From Ostrinia nubilalis (taxonomy: Eukaryota > Arthropoda > Insecta > Lepidoptera > Crambidae), in assembly GCF_963855985.1 (NCBI RefSeq), contig NC_087093.1, positions 11,539,501 to 11,603,500 of the forward strand: a DNA stretch of 64,000 nt, written 5' to 3'. The notes under the pieces were generated by a model. It saw only the letters and a program-made list of their open reading frames with translations. It made no database searches and was not told the origin of the DNA. A program made the position numbers and the translations under genes. Shown in pieces: positions 10,143-20,431 of this stretch; positions within the stretch are counted from its first letter, which is position 1; the number at the start of each line of letters is the position of its first letter.

Positions 10143-10870
10143 TTAAAGATACTTCAAATTAATTTTTGCGATCAGATAATAATTATAGAAAGTTAGGATT
10201 GTTAGGAACATTAATTGTTACCTCCTGTAACATTAAATATTATGCAATAAATTATTGAGTACTTCTTCTTCTTCTTCTTCTTCTTTGGTTTATGGCGATG
10301 AACTTGCGTTTTTTCGCCACTGAGGGCACGTTAATTCGGGGTTCAATGCAGAGGTGACATAAAAGTGTTGTCACTTATTTGTTGTTTGGTGAGAAAATTA
10401 CAATTTTAAATCTTTATTTATATGAATGAAGTTTTTCTATCTATTTATATTTCCTGAAAATACATATAATTCCCTACAAATTCGAAGCCAACTGCGTATT
10501 TTTAAGGAAAAATATCAAAACTTAGTGGTTATCGTTGGCTATAGGTACTTGTTTGTTAATAACAGCTTTCAGATAACACATATCAGTGTTTAATGGAATA
10601 TAATGCTTTTAATTAGTGCATCGCAAAAATGCTTATCTTTGTAACCTTTTATCATTACTTTTGTTTAGGTTTTGACGATAAAAGCCAAGGTTGAGGTTTT
10701 ATGGTTTTTGATATTTATTTTTCTGAAAGAGTACAAATTCACTTATTTATTTTATATTATATTTAAGCAGCAAATAGACACAAGACAAATTCACAAATCG
10801 CTCAATGAATTCAATCCTCATGTCAGAAAACTGTTGGGGAAGTAAGAAGATATTAGGCGCTTCGATCACC
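10143..10870. other. Non-coding AT-rich DNA with a (CTT)n microsatellite
   Basis: A run of CTT triplets lies at 10262-10285. Otherwise I see no gene, exon or repeat of known type. Confidence 0.5.
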
Positions 10871-10875
10871 TCGTT

Positions 10876-10925
10876 CGTTCGAATGACGTCCATTGTTGGA
10901 CAAAGGAATCACCCAGGGTGTACTT
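10876..10925 (-). mobile_element. RTE LINE 3' tail fragment
   Basis: On the minus strand this reads CCTTTGTCCAACAATGGACG followed by TCATTCGAACGAACG, the end of an RTE reverse-transcriptase ORF plus its (CGAA)n tail. It is a very short, 5'-truncated copy. Confidence 0.6.
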
Positions 10926-11844
10926 CTGAACCTCCTCCTGTTTTAAGTCGGTTAATAATTATTTTAAAGGCGAATCACTTATTTAATAAACTACATAATT
11001 ACGAGTATCATGACAAAATCAAAGTGACATGACACGACTGGATATTAAAATCATTCGATTTTATGATAATGAATTTTATTAATAGATAAACACTATTTTT
11101 AAACCTTTCTTGAGGAATTCCCCTGTGTAAACAATACTACACTTGAATTAATTTATCTTAACGGTTTATCGAAGCAAATGTACTTATGTTCATTATTTCG
11201 AAAACATTAATTTGATAAGGAATTAGGTTAATCGCAAATGAATCAAACCGATCGGCGATCTAGATAAATAATAAAAGTTACTGTAATGCACTCTCTTTTT
11301 ATCAATAGGTATTGCTCATTCGTACTTTTTGATGTTGGTTGGTACTGTGCTATTCCTTGGACTAAAGGTTTTAATTTTATTTATTTTTTAGGACTGTCCA
11401 TTATTCTTGAGTGCAATTATAAGATTGACCTAAACTATTTTTAACCGACTTCAAACAAGGAAAAGGTTCTTTGTTTGTTATTTAAAATTGTACGATACGA
11501 GTTCTTTTTAAGTCAACAAAATGAATTGTCTTAAAGTAAATGATACTTAGTCTTATTTGACCGAAATATTGCGTATCGTATAATTCCATTGCCAAGTAAT
11601 ACGGGGTCGGCTGCGAGAGGGCGCATAAGTTAACCCTCTTGGACGAACCTCCGAGAGCTCCTGCCAACTTTCTTACTGTATGCGTCAACCAAACTATTGA
11701 CCTACAAACCCTTCGCCTTAAATAACTTAAGCTTGTTATGAAACGACACTGAATCTGTACTCAAGGCAAGTCTCAGGTCTGGCTGTGGCACTAATCTCAG
11801 TCATATATTTTTTAGGATTGACAATACTGTAAGACTCGGGCATA

Positions 11845-12185
11845 CTGCAGACTTTTAGTCGGCCGAATGGACCCAATTCTAATTTGTACGAAGAATCCTC
11901 CGATACCAATTGTGCGCACTTTCATACATGTCCATAGGTACTAATAGCCCGACCTAACCGGGGCAGCAAGGTTCTGGAATGGAGGCCGCGTACCCGAAAA
12001 CGCAGCAACCCACTAGGTGGGCCGACGACATCGTAAAGGTAGCAGGGAAGCGCTGGACGCAGGCTGCTACCAATCGATCAACATGGAATGCATTGGGGGA
12101 GGCTTATGTTCAGCAGTGTACGTCCTATGAAATGATGATGATGAACCGTCGGCCGACATAAAGTCTGTAGTCTGCGGCTAGGCTA
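11845..12185. mobile_element. CGGCCGA-family TIR element, copy 2, split by an RTE insertion
   Basis: Left end CTGCAGACTTTTAGTCGGCC (near 11845) and an inverted right end (GTCGGCCGACATAAAGTCTG, near 12147) bound a region whose left half matches the middle of the element at 5615-5775. An RTE fragment (about 11959-12146) lies between the two halves; ACCG flanks it on both sides, a possible short target duplication. Confidence 0.5.
11959..12146 (+). mobile_element. RTE LINE 3' fragment, (TGA)n-tail subfamily
   Basis: It encodes a decayed form of the RTE C-terminus: KVLEWRP-like start, TRWADDIVKVAGKRWTQAAT and STWNALGEAYVQQ, ending in ATGATGATGATGA. It is 5' truncated, with a substituted start and a mutated end of the reading frame. 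Confidence 0.8.
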
Positions 12186-12227
12186 AAAAGGATACGATGA
12201 GGCATGAGCTACATTCGACATGAAAAG

Positions 12228-12335
12228 CAGATATGCATAAGTTACGGGTGGGTTCACCACAATAGTCCTGCGGCGGCGGGGTTCGAACCTGCGTTCTTGG
12301 GATCTCGATTCGGCCAATCCGACACCGACATCGTT
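12228..12335 (-). mobile_element. Possible tRNA-related SINE fragment
   Basis: GGGTTCGAACC (near 12280) is a perfect RNA polymerase III B-box core, and the flanks (GGGTGGGTTCACCACAATAG) resemble 16815-16900 (GAGTGGGTTCGACACAATAG). That suggests two old copies of one SINE. No complete tRNA fold or tail was found. Confidence 0.3.
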
Positions 12336-12417
12336 GGGGTATTGTTGTATTTTAGAATACGGTCCACAGTTATGTTTATTTATTGACTTTATTAGGATTT
12401 ATTAACCAAGTATCTTC

Positions 12418-12600
12418 TATCTATCTATATCTATAAAAGCGAAAAGTCACTAATTGACTGACACACTCATCACGAAATCTCAGAAACTACAAGTGCTAGG
12501 AGTCTCAAATATTCCATGGGGGTTCACTAAGAACGGATTTTACGAAACTCCACCCCTAAGGGGGTAAAACGGGATCCACGCGTACGAAGTCGCGAAGCTT
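12418..12600 (+). mobile_element. Helitron-like short repeat, 3' end lost
   Basis: It begins TCTATATCTATAAAAGCG and contains GATTTTACGAAACTCCACCC and GTACGAAGTCGCG. The same blocks occur at 19960-20104 and, inverted, at 51131-51310, which ends in CTAG. This copy lacks the CTAG terminus. Confidence 0.55.
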
Positions 12601-13065
12601 TACACCAATATGTTTTCGCATACAATACATAACTGAGAAAATCATTTAACCTTAGTCAACTAGTGTGCCTTGATGTGCTGTCAGTCGTCAGTTTTTAGTC
12701 TCTTATCAAACCTTTTACCATCATTTAACGTATGAATGAATTTGTGCTTACAATAATGATGTATGTACTTATGTACTACCTATTTTGTCTATTATCTATG
12801 AAATGTCGGCTTGACACCGAGCCGCTCACAAGATCCTAACCAAACTCAAAGATTGACAGATGTTCAGCCCAGTCGAACATACATACCTAATATTGAGACC
12901 CTTATCGCTGGAACTGACAGACGACGCCTCTGGGACTCGAATACACGACAAACCTCGCACTGTGCATGGGCTGTGACGTGTAATAGAAGCATCAATAAAG
13001 TTTTACAAGTTACTGGCTTTAGGCTAAATCCTTCATTTGTCTCTGGTAAATTAGAAAGGGAGATG

Positions 13066-13163
13066 CCTGGATGCGGGTGCTGCAGGACCGGTCTTTGTGA
13101 AAAACCTTGGGGGAGGCCTTTGTCCAGCAGTGGACGTCTTTCGGCTGAAACGAACGAACGAAA
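13066..13163 (+). mobile_element. RTE LINE 3' fragment, (CGAA)n-tail subfamily
   Basis: It contains GCAGGACCGGTCTTTGTG and GAGGCCTTTGTCCAGCAGTG, then ACGTCTTTCGGCTGAAACG with a (CGAA)n tail. It is nearly identical to the end of the longer copy at 18681-19127. Confidence 0.8.
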
Positions 13164-13317
13164 TCAGAAAGGGAGTTCCTGCAGTGGATACTAAATGACT
13201 TGGTAATGATGATGATGAATAGGTATGTACCAGTGCTGTGAATTTACAGCCTCGTTTTTAAAGGTTTACAATAGTATATTTATTATTATGTAGATACCCG
13301 CTAGGCAATTAACTAAT

Positions 13318-13378
13318 CTTCATCATCGTCATTTCAGCCACAGGACGTCCACTGCTGAACATAGGCCTCCCCCAACAC
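13318..13378 (-). mobile_element. RTE LINE 3' tail fragment, (TGA)n-tail subfamily
   Basis: On the minus strand it reads GGGGGAGGCCTATGTTCAGC, then the ACGTCC and TGGCTGAAATGA end with a TGA tail. Only about 60 bases remain. Confidence 0.7.
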
Positions 13379-13398
13379 AAATAGGTAGGTAGGTCTAA

Positions 13399-13475
13399 TG
13401 AAAATAAATAACTTAGGTCCCTACCTAAGTTATTTATTTTCAGACCATGTCTTGGAACCCTTTCCAAGACGTGGT
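13399..13475. repeat. Two adjacent near-perfect hairpins
   Basis: The first hairpin (13399-13442) has 19-bp perfect arms, TGAAAATAAATAACTTAGG and its complement, around a 6-nt loop. The second (13441-13475) has 15-bp arms with one mismatch, CAGACCATGTCTTGG. No transposon ends flank them. Confidence 0.75.
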
Positions 13476-13526
13476 CTGCACTCGAGCTTAAGATTAAGAC
13501 CTTAAAGGTTATTTTAATTTTCAACT

Positions 13527-13958
13527 TCACAAAAAACAATTGTCATTTTCGCACTGATTTTCAAGATAAGGGGGTGGCCCTTATTTTGCCAAAACATAAT
13601 TTTAGCTATTAGATAAAACCAAATCAATTTGATCATATAGTACACTTTGAGATAATTAAAATGTGATTCCACAAAAAGACAAATGTCATTTTCGCACTGA
13701 TTTTCAAGATAAGGGGGTGGCCCTTATTTTTTGCCAAAACATAATTTTAGCTATTAGATAAAACCAATTCAATTTGATCATATTATAGTACACTTTGAGA
13801 TAGTTAAAATGTGATTCCACAAAAAAACAATTGCCATTTTCGCACTGATTTTCAAGATAAGGGGATGGCCCTTATTTAGCCAAAACATAATTTTAACTAT
13901 TAGATAAAACCAAATCAATTTGATCATATATTACACTTTGAGGTAATTAAAATGTGAT
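13527..13958. repeat. Three-copy tandem repeat, unit about 143-148 bp
   Basis: The phrase ATTTTCGCACTGATTTTCAA recurs at intervals of 143 and 148 bases, each time followed by GATAAGGGG(G/A)TGGCCCTTATTT and TTGATCATAT. The third copy ends about 40 bases before the TATA box of the lipase-like gene, so the array lies in its proximal promoter region. The GGGCC-centred inverted repeat in each unit could bind a dimeric factor; that is speculation. Confidence 0.85.
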
Positions 13959-13995
13959 TATTATCTACGCATTGATTATCTAAATTGATATGTTT

Positions 13996-14003
13996 TATAA
14001 ATA
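13996..14003 (+). promoter_or_regulatory. TATA box of the lipase-like gene
   Basis: TATAAATA lies 50 bases upstream of the ATG at 14053, placing transcription start near 14025-14030 and giving a 5'UTR of about 25-30 bases. This is typical of highly expressed tissue-restricted insect genes. Confidence 0.6.
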
Positions 14004-14052
14004 AGCATTTTATTCTCGAATGTTTTATTCCGTGTTGGAACAACGAACAAAG

Positions 14053-17000
14053 ATGTTTAAGGAATTTCTGTGCTTCTTTGCCGTTTTGGGTAAGTTATTA
14101 CTGAACTATATGGGCTTTAAACAAATCACACGTTTTCATATAGCAATTTCGCCTAATTTATACTATATACATTATTATGTTTACTTATTTTAAAAATTAA
14201 TATCTTTTCAGCATTCATTGAAGCGACTCCACTGGACGCTCTCGCCCGAAATGCTGGTGCTAGCAACACGTACACCCTGTATACAAAGTATGATTCTCGT
14301 CAAGTTCTAGTTTATTTTAGTATTTACCTCTAATATTATACAGCACATGATAATGTTAGCTTTGGAACTGCCGAGCAGAGGTCTTTGCATTGTTAGACAA
14401 TATTATCTCTTTTTTTTTAAATTGGATTTGAAAATTTTCAGGAACAACAGACTTACAGGTGTACTAGTGTCCGGCTTACTATCTGCCACCTCAGGATTTG
14501 AAGCCGGCCGGCTAACCGTGATTCTCGTCCACGACCACGAAGGCAGCCGCACAGACGAATTCAATGACCTTGTAAAATACGGTAAAATATTGATATAATT
14601 TGCCTTAGTTTCTGTCGACCGCGTGAATTTGCATGCCTCAATCAAAAATACCTTATTAAAAAAGATTGTTGGGGACATTTATTACTTTAAAGATTGGCAT
14701 AACTATATTGCTACGTTACGTCCCATAAGGTGGACCGACGACCTCATAAAGGTAGCAGGAAGGCGCTAAGTGCAAGCCGCTACCAACCAGGCAGTGTGGA
14801 AATCATTGGGGGAGGCCTATGTAAAGCAGTGGACGTCCCGTCGTGGCTGGAATGATGATGATGATAGCTATGCTGTAAAAAGTAATCATGATTAGGATAT
14901 GAAATACATAATGTAACCAGTATATTTCATTTGGAAAGGTTTTTATATCTTGTCAATCGTGCAGAGGTGAAGTCTCTTGACTCCAGTCCAGAGATTGTGC
15001 GTTCGATTTCTAGATGCAACTGTGCCTAGTTTGGACAGGATTTTACTGATTCTAACGTTATAGGTCTGCATCAGACATCAAGTCTGACATCAGGGTAGTG
15101 ACCCATTCGTTACAACTCAAACGATAAATGTTATCTATTTTCAGAAATCCTCGAACATAACGACGTAAACGTCGTTGTAGTAGACTGGTCTACTTATGCC
15201 AGTTATAATTACAATGCTGCCTACATCGCTGTGCCAAGTGTCGCCGAGTACCTATACAGTTTTATCGTCATGAATTTAAGCAGCCTGCCTTTCGGTAACC
15301 TCCATCTGATTGGGTTTGGACTTGGCGCGCATATTTGTGGCATGGCTGCTCGTCCTTTTGGAGGAGAGGTCGCCAGAATAACAGGTAAAACTACTCATGA
15401 AGTTTGTGTGAAGTATGATTATCCTACAAATATCCTACTATCCTACTATACCTAATATTATAAATGCGAAAGTTTGGATGTCTGGATGTCAGAATGTCTG
15501 GATGTTTTTTACTCTTTCACGCAAAAACTACTGAACGGATTTTGATGAAACTTTACAAAATTATTGTTTATAACCCAGAATAACATATAGGTAGGCTATA
15601 ATTTATGACGATCTGTGATAAACTAAATTTCTCGCGGGTGAAGCCGCGGGCAAAAGCTAGTGTAACATAGAGTAAGAAGCACTCTTAGTGCTTACAACTC
15701 CATTCCAAAAGTGACATTTAAAGTTCAATTCTAAATCCAAGTGAGTTATGAATTAGCTTTTGTAAATAACACAAGCAATAACTAAAATAATTAGCTCTGA
15801 CACTATTCAATTAAGACCTAAGGTGTTTACATTTCAACGCCACTAAAACTAATTTTACAGTAAATTGAAAACCAACTTGATTTTCAGGGCCAGGTCTTGA
15901 AATTTTAGGGTGTCAACTACCTAATTGCTTATTTTTCAGGTCTCGACCCTTCTGGATCAGGCTGGGGTACAAACAGCCCGCGCTTATCAAAAAGTGACGC
16001 GATTTATGTAGAAGTTATCCACACTGATGGCAGTGGCTTGTCACCGATCGGCATCGGCACAGCTTTGGGAGACGCGGACTTCTTCGTCAACGGCGGGGGC
16101 AACCAGCCCGGCTGTCTGACCCACAGGTAGTGTTGGGTGATTCCACTATCGCGGGTGCAACACATAGGCATTTAAAGCTCATTGACGACAAAACAAATAC
16201 CACCTTCAATAAAATCAATCCTGAAAGAATCACATTTTACCATGTTCATTTTAATTTTGTTTACGACAATTCCGAAATAAATGTAACTAACTAAATGTAT
16301 CTCTTCCAAGATCAATTTCATTAAAAAATATTTTTGTTTTATCGTTAAAGAGCCTTAAATGCGTCAAAATGTTGCACCCACAATGGAATCACCTGTTGTA
16401 AGAAAATTGAGTCTTAGAATCATAATTAATAAAATTTGAGCTATTTTTGAAGACTCGAGTCTTATAAATAAAACATAAAGCTCAAGTCCTTCAAAATTTG
16501 GAGTATTTTGTAAAAATACTTGAGTCCTGCCAAAAAGAACTCATGAACTGAGTCCTCTAAATCCGCACAGGTGCAGCCACAACCGAGGATACGAAATTAT
16601 GGCGGCAAGCATGGACAACAATATCGAAGGCCGCCTATGCAGCTCCACGCTGCAAAACACCTTGAACCTCTGCCGGGGAGTGACACTTGCAGTGGGAACC
16701 AATACGCTCCAGAAACGAGGGTAATTTGTTAAATGTTTTACTTTGAAATAGAATATAACAATTTGCCATTACCCTGCAGCTAAGCTAAACACAAGCACAA
16801 GTAAGTATATGCTTTGTAAGGAGTGGGTTCGACACAATAGCCTTGAGGACATTGGGGTGCGAACCAGTAAACTTCGATCAGCAATGTCAGCGTCAGTCTT
16901 TCGTCGCCTTTATTTTCGTAAGATGGTCGAGACTAAAGAAGAACAAACTACAATGATATTTTTTAAATGTTCAGTTCAAATCCAATTTCAAACTAATTCC

Positions 17001-17228
17001 AAGGATCTACACCTTTCAAGTTTATGATAAATACAGCTATTGTATAATCAATTGCAGGGCAGAATCTATGCTTGACTTTCAGCATCCTGCATCAATTATA
17101 AACTTAACTAATGTTATGTTGAAGTAATTTTTAGTAAACAATTATACTTTTATTAAAGTTATTTCAACTCTTGTTTCAGGAACGGCATCTATCGTGCCAA
17201 CACTAAAAGATATTACCCATTTGTCTAA
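14053..17228 (+). CDS. Secreted neutral-lipase-like protein, probably catalytically inactive
   Basis: Seven exons (14053-14089, 14212-14287, 14442-14581, 15145-15384, 15940-16126, 16571-16720, 17180-17228) join at GT-AG sites in matching phase into 292 codons and a TAA. Residues 1-18 are a signal peptide (MFKEFLCFFAVLAFIEATPL). The pancreatic-lipase fold is recognisable: LTVILVHDHEG, VNVVVVDWS, then GFGLGAH where active enzymes have GHSLGAH. The nucleophile serine is thus glycine (residue 143) and the preceding histidine is phenylalanine. The oxyanion-region HG is HD. The aspartate (GLDPSG, D167) and histidine (CSHNRGYE, H230) of the triad are kept, as are QPGC and paired cysteines. Family members without the serine are common in insects, where they may bind lipid or act as storage or yolk-type proteins. 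Introns 3 and 4 contain an RTE fragment, a SINE candidate and a Helitron. Confidence 0.87.
14724..14866 (+). mobile_element. RTE LINE 3' fragment in lipase intron 3
   Basis: RWTDDLIKVAGRR, then a stop, and WKSLGEAYVKQWTSRRGWN-like coding remnants are followed by an ATGATGATGATGAT tail. It is truncated at the 5' end and carries inactivating substitutions. Confidence 0.8.
14950..15125 (+). mobile_element. Possible tRNA-derived SINE in lipase intron 3
   Basis: CGTGCAGAGGTGAAGTCTC followed about 40 bases later by GTGCGTTCGATTTC gives A-box- and B-box-like spacing. No clear tail or target duplication was seen. Confidence 0.3.
15441..15660 (+). mobile_element. Lep1-type Helitron in lipase intron 4
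   Basis: TCCTACTATACCTAATATTA at the start, the conserved GCGAAAGTTTGGATGTCTGG and CGCAAAAACTACTGAACGG blocks, a GCGGGTGAAGCCGC hairpin, and CTAG at 15657-15660. The 10-mer TCTGGATGTC recurs at the 5' end. Confidence 0.85.
16805..16900 (-). mobile_element. Possible SINE fragment in lipase intron 6
   Basis: It resembles 12228-12335 (GGGTTCGACACAATAGCC and GGGGTGCGAACC). This is a weak match judged by eye. Confidence 0.25.
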
Positions 17229-18640
17229 GCAAGAATATACGATTGCCAGTTGCTTCACATCTCTGACTGCAACGCAGCAAATAAGAGTATACTTACCTAA
17301 TTGGTGTATGAATTAAACATTTTTTATAATTATGTCTTGTTTTAATTACAACCCTACCAGTTATTCTAGGAGTCATTTATCGATAAAAAATATGAATCTG
17401 AGTAAACCGCAATAATATAATTATCAAAATATTTCTTTCATTTCTACAAAATATTGATGACTATTGTCATATTAGAACTTATAACGCTTTGAATAAAATT
17501 AGATTGCCTCTAACGCATTTAAGTAAGTATAACTCGTAAATACTTTAAATGAGAGCAGGGCAGGGGTCTGTAATCAGGAAGAGCCAAAAGCACCAATGAA
17601 AATACAAGTTGTAAAGTTACCGATTTATCTGAGGACTTATCAAACTAGGTACCATCGGTATTTAGTTAATCACGATTCTGAATCGAAGGCTCTATCTTAT
17701 TATATTTCCCGCAAGAGAATACTTAAGTGTGTGAATTCACGATCCTTTCGCGAAGCCTAGTTGATATCAGTTGTATTTATTGTCTAATCCCGTGTGTTTA
17801 CTCACTTACAGAGGCTTCAGTCTTTAATACCTCTTATCTGGTCACCGAACCATTGGCAAGGAAAACTACACTCCTGCCCCCTTCAAAGATTATGTAGGTG
17901 TAACTCTGAAAGCTTCTTACATGATTACACAGGATAACTAAAATAGAAAGAGACGGGTCTTATGAATAAGTTATATTATTTAAGATCCGTATCTTTTTAT
18001 TGTAGTTGAAATGAAACGAGAAAGTTTAAAATCAATAATGACTAGGATGACCAATTTGCATGTTACACTGACACTGGACGTAAATGGGTCCATGGACGCA
18101 TCGAACAAGTCTGAAATGCCCGTAAAAAGTTTGATGACTTTTGAGTTATGACCGATTTTTAGGAATGTTTCATGAGTTTTGAGATAATGACCATTTGAAA
18201 GTATTTTTAAAATGGACATACCTAATATTTAAAGATGCGTCTTAGGCCCATCTACCTCCGGTGTCAGTGTGACGTCCTAATTCTTTTGAGAAAATAAATA
18301 TTCTTTATCCATCATTAACAAAACTTAAAGTATCTTTTCTTGTCTCTAAATGATACGTGTATAGCAGGAAAACAAAATTCTTTGACTATGAAACAGCACC
18401 TTAAAGAAAACAGTTAATTTATGGCCACATAGTATACACAATGTAGGTATACAATACGGACAACAGAAAATGAAACTCACCCAATCGCATCTATTAATAG
18501 TTCAAATAGGTGCGATTTTGCAATGTAAAATGTACTGCTGTGCTGGCGTCTGTACTAGGGATAGGCATTCTGCTGGCAGTAGTAAATCTTAGTGATTGAT
18601 GTTTGAATTTATGGAAGACGCGAACCTTAGGCTGCGTCTT
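17229..18640. other. Intergenic, nothing recognised
   Basis: This stretch follows the lipase-like gene. Its 3'UTR and polyadenylation site are not clear; AATAAGAGT near 17278 is a weak signal. No exon, repeat or structured element was recognised up to the RTE-containing element. Confidence 0.4.
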
Positions 18641-18658
18641 CACTTTGCAGCTTTGCTT

Positions 18659-19516
18659 TATATAAGATCACCTCCAAAAGTATTTGACCAGTGTGTGTTG
18701 CCAGTGATGGTGTATGGCTCTGAGACGTGGTCGCTTACTATGGGCCTCAAAAGAAGGCTCAAGGTCACCCAAAGAGCGATGGAGCGTGCTATGCTCGGAG
18801 TTTCCCTGCGTGATCGAATCAGAAATGAGGAGATCCGTAGGAGAACCAGAGTGACTGACATAGCCCGCAGAATCGCTAAAATCAAGTGGCAGTGGGCGGG
18901 GCACATAGCTCGAAGAGCTGATGGCCGCTGGGGCAGGAAAGTTCTTGAGTGGCGACCACGAGCTGGAAGACGTAGCGTGGGCAGGCCTCCCACTAGGTGG
19001 ACCGACGATCTGGTAAAGGTCGCGGGAAGTACCTGGATGCAAGCGGCGCAGGACCGGTCTTTGTGGAAATCCTTGGGGGAGGCCTTTGTCCAGCAGTGGA
19101 CGTCTTTCGGCTGAAACGAACGAACGAACCTCCAAAAGACAGACGATATTTAAGGGACAAATAAAACATCTTAAATTAATTCGTTTAGAAAATACAACCA
19201 TATTTTTAGAATGCTAGTTTTCGAGATTTTTTGATGTTATGTCGAGTGAACCCGAAGTGGTCAGAGCGGTCCGGAGGCATGACATCGATCGTGCCAGACA
19301 GTGCATCCGTGTACAAGGACGCAGCTTATGTAAATAATGTGAAAATGACAGATAGGGCCGATAAACAGGATGCCCTTAAAAATATTACATTTAGTTTGTT
19401 AGGAAAAGTAAAAACAGAAACTAGCCTATTTTTTTTTGTTTTAATGCTAGGGTCCAATTTTTCTAATATAATTAGACGCCCTATTAAAATTTCGTCTGTC
19501 TTTTGGAGGTGACCTT
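18659..19516. mobile_element. TIR element interrupted by an RTE insertion
   Basis: The left end ATAAGATCACCTCCAAAAG and the right end, inverted (ATAAGGTCACCTCCAAAAG then ACAGACGA), form terminal inverted repeats. The left TIR is broken by the RTE copy. Without the insertion the element is about 400 bases, with no coding capacity. Its own target duplication could not be fixed. Confidence 0.6.
18681..19127 (+). mobile_element. 5'-truncated RTE LINE with open 3' coding end
   Basis: A 447-bp insertion bounded by an 11-bp target duplication, ACCTCCAAAAG (18670-18680 and 19128-19138). The reading frame is open from the insertion edge to the stop at 19112-19114 and encodes the C-terminal part of RTE reverse transcriptase: LPVMVYGSETWSLT, KVTQRAMERAMLGV, DIARRIAKIKWQWAGHIARR, RPPTRWTDDLVKVAG and SLWKSLGEAFVQQWTSFG. 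The 3' tail is (CGAA)n. The apparent ORF start at 18596 lies outside the insertion and is chimeric. Confidence 0.88.
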
Positions 19517-19907
19517 ATTTATACCAACTTTAAAATGCGAATTTTCTATGTCTAGTACCTACTTCTAAGTCAGTGCCTGAGGTATGGACATTTTTCATCC
19601 GTATTTTTTCAGGGGTTGATTGAGGTTGCAAAGTGGTAAAAATAAAGTGACAAACAAGTGGAAAAACAAAATTGCCGCGCCGCCATCATGGATTGAAAAT
19701 GGGTTTAAAAGGGTGTGTTTAGGGAGTAAGTAGTAACTTCCCGAAGCGCAATTGTTTTTCAGATTTTTATTTTGAATATTATGTTTCGTATACTTAGTCT
19801 TCTTTAGAACCTCATTCATAGAATATCAAAAAACAAGATGGCGGCTGAACCGTCAGCCATTTCGTTGCGATCATAAAATTCCTGAAAGTTTGGGCTTCAA
19901 AACTTTC
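19517..19907. other. Intergenic, nothing recognised
   Basis: No gene, exon or repeat was recognised. ATGGCGGC motifs near 19675 and 19838 are not in a convincing frame. Confidence 0.4.
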
Positions 19908-19959
19908 ATTTCATGATTAATCAGGAAAATTGCTTAATTTTCCTGATTAATCATGAAAT
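19908..19959. repeat. Perfect 24-bp hairpin
   Basis: Arms 19908-19931 and 19936-19959 are perfect reverse complements around a 4-nt loop (core TGATTAATCAGGAAAATT). It abuts the Helitron-like repeat that follows and shares its first bases. Confidence 0.85.
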
Positions 19960-20104
19960 CTCAGAAACTATAACACCTAAAAACTTGATATTTAAACTGG
20001 TTCCTTAGAGAGTGTAAACATCCGCCAAGACCGGATTTTACGAAACTCCACCCCTATGGGGGTAAAATGGGGTCTATGCGTACGAAGTCGCCGGCGGCCG
20101 CTAG
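19960..20104 (+). mobile_element. Helitron-like repeat, 5' end replaced
   Basis: TCTCAGAAACTATAACACC, GGATTTTACGAAACTCCACC and GCGTACGAAGTCGCC lead to CTAG at 20101-20104. It belongs to the family at 12418 and 51131. Its 5' end merges into the hairpin at 19908. Confidence 0.65.
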
Positions 20105-20311
20105 TCCTACTATATCCTACTAATATTATAAATGCGAAAGTTTGGATATCTGGATGTTTGTTACTCTTTCACGCAAAAACTACTGAACGGATTTTGTTGA
20201 AACTTTACAGTATTATTGTTTGTAACTCAGATTAACATATCTTAGGCTATAATTTATGCCGATCTGTGACTGTGTGTAAATTTCACGCGGGTGAAGACCG
20301 CCAAAAGCTAG
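20105..20311 (+). mobile_element. Lep1-type Helitron upstream of the FAR promoter
   Basis: It starts TCCTAC directly after the CTAG of the preceding element and ends in CTAG at 20308-20311. It ends 76 bases upstream of the TATA box of the reductase gene. The 3' hairpin is damaged (GAAGACCGCC). Confidence 0.8.
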
Positions 20312-20387
20312 TCAATAAATTAATGTGAACACATCTTTACTGGGGAGATATTAAATGAATAGCATTTACTTTGTATTGAAACAGCTT

Positions 20388-20395
20388 TATATAAA
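20388..20395 (+). promoter_or_regulatory. TATA box of the fatty acyl-CoA reductase gene
   Basis: TATATAAA lies 44 bases before the ATG. TTCACAGTC about 28 bases downstream (near 20416) resembles an insect initiator. Confidence 0.55.
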
Positions 20396-20431
20396 CCCAG
20401 ATAGCATCTCACATCTTCACAGTCTAGAAAA

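Noticed and set aside
12280..12290. tRNA gene around GGTTCGAACC
   Set aside because: There is a B-box-like core but no acceptor, D or anticodon stems that pair; at most a SINE remnant.
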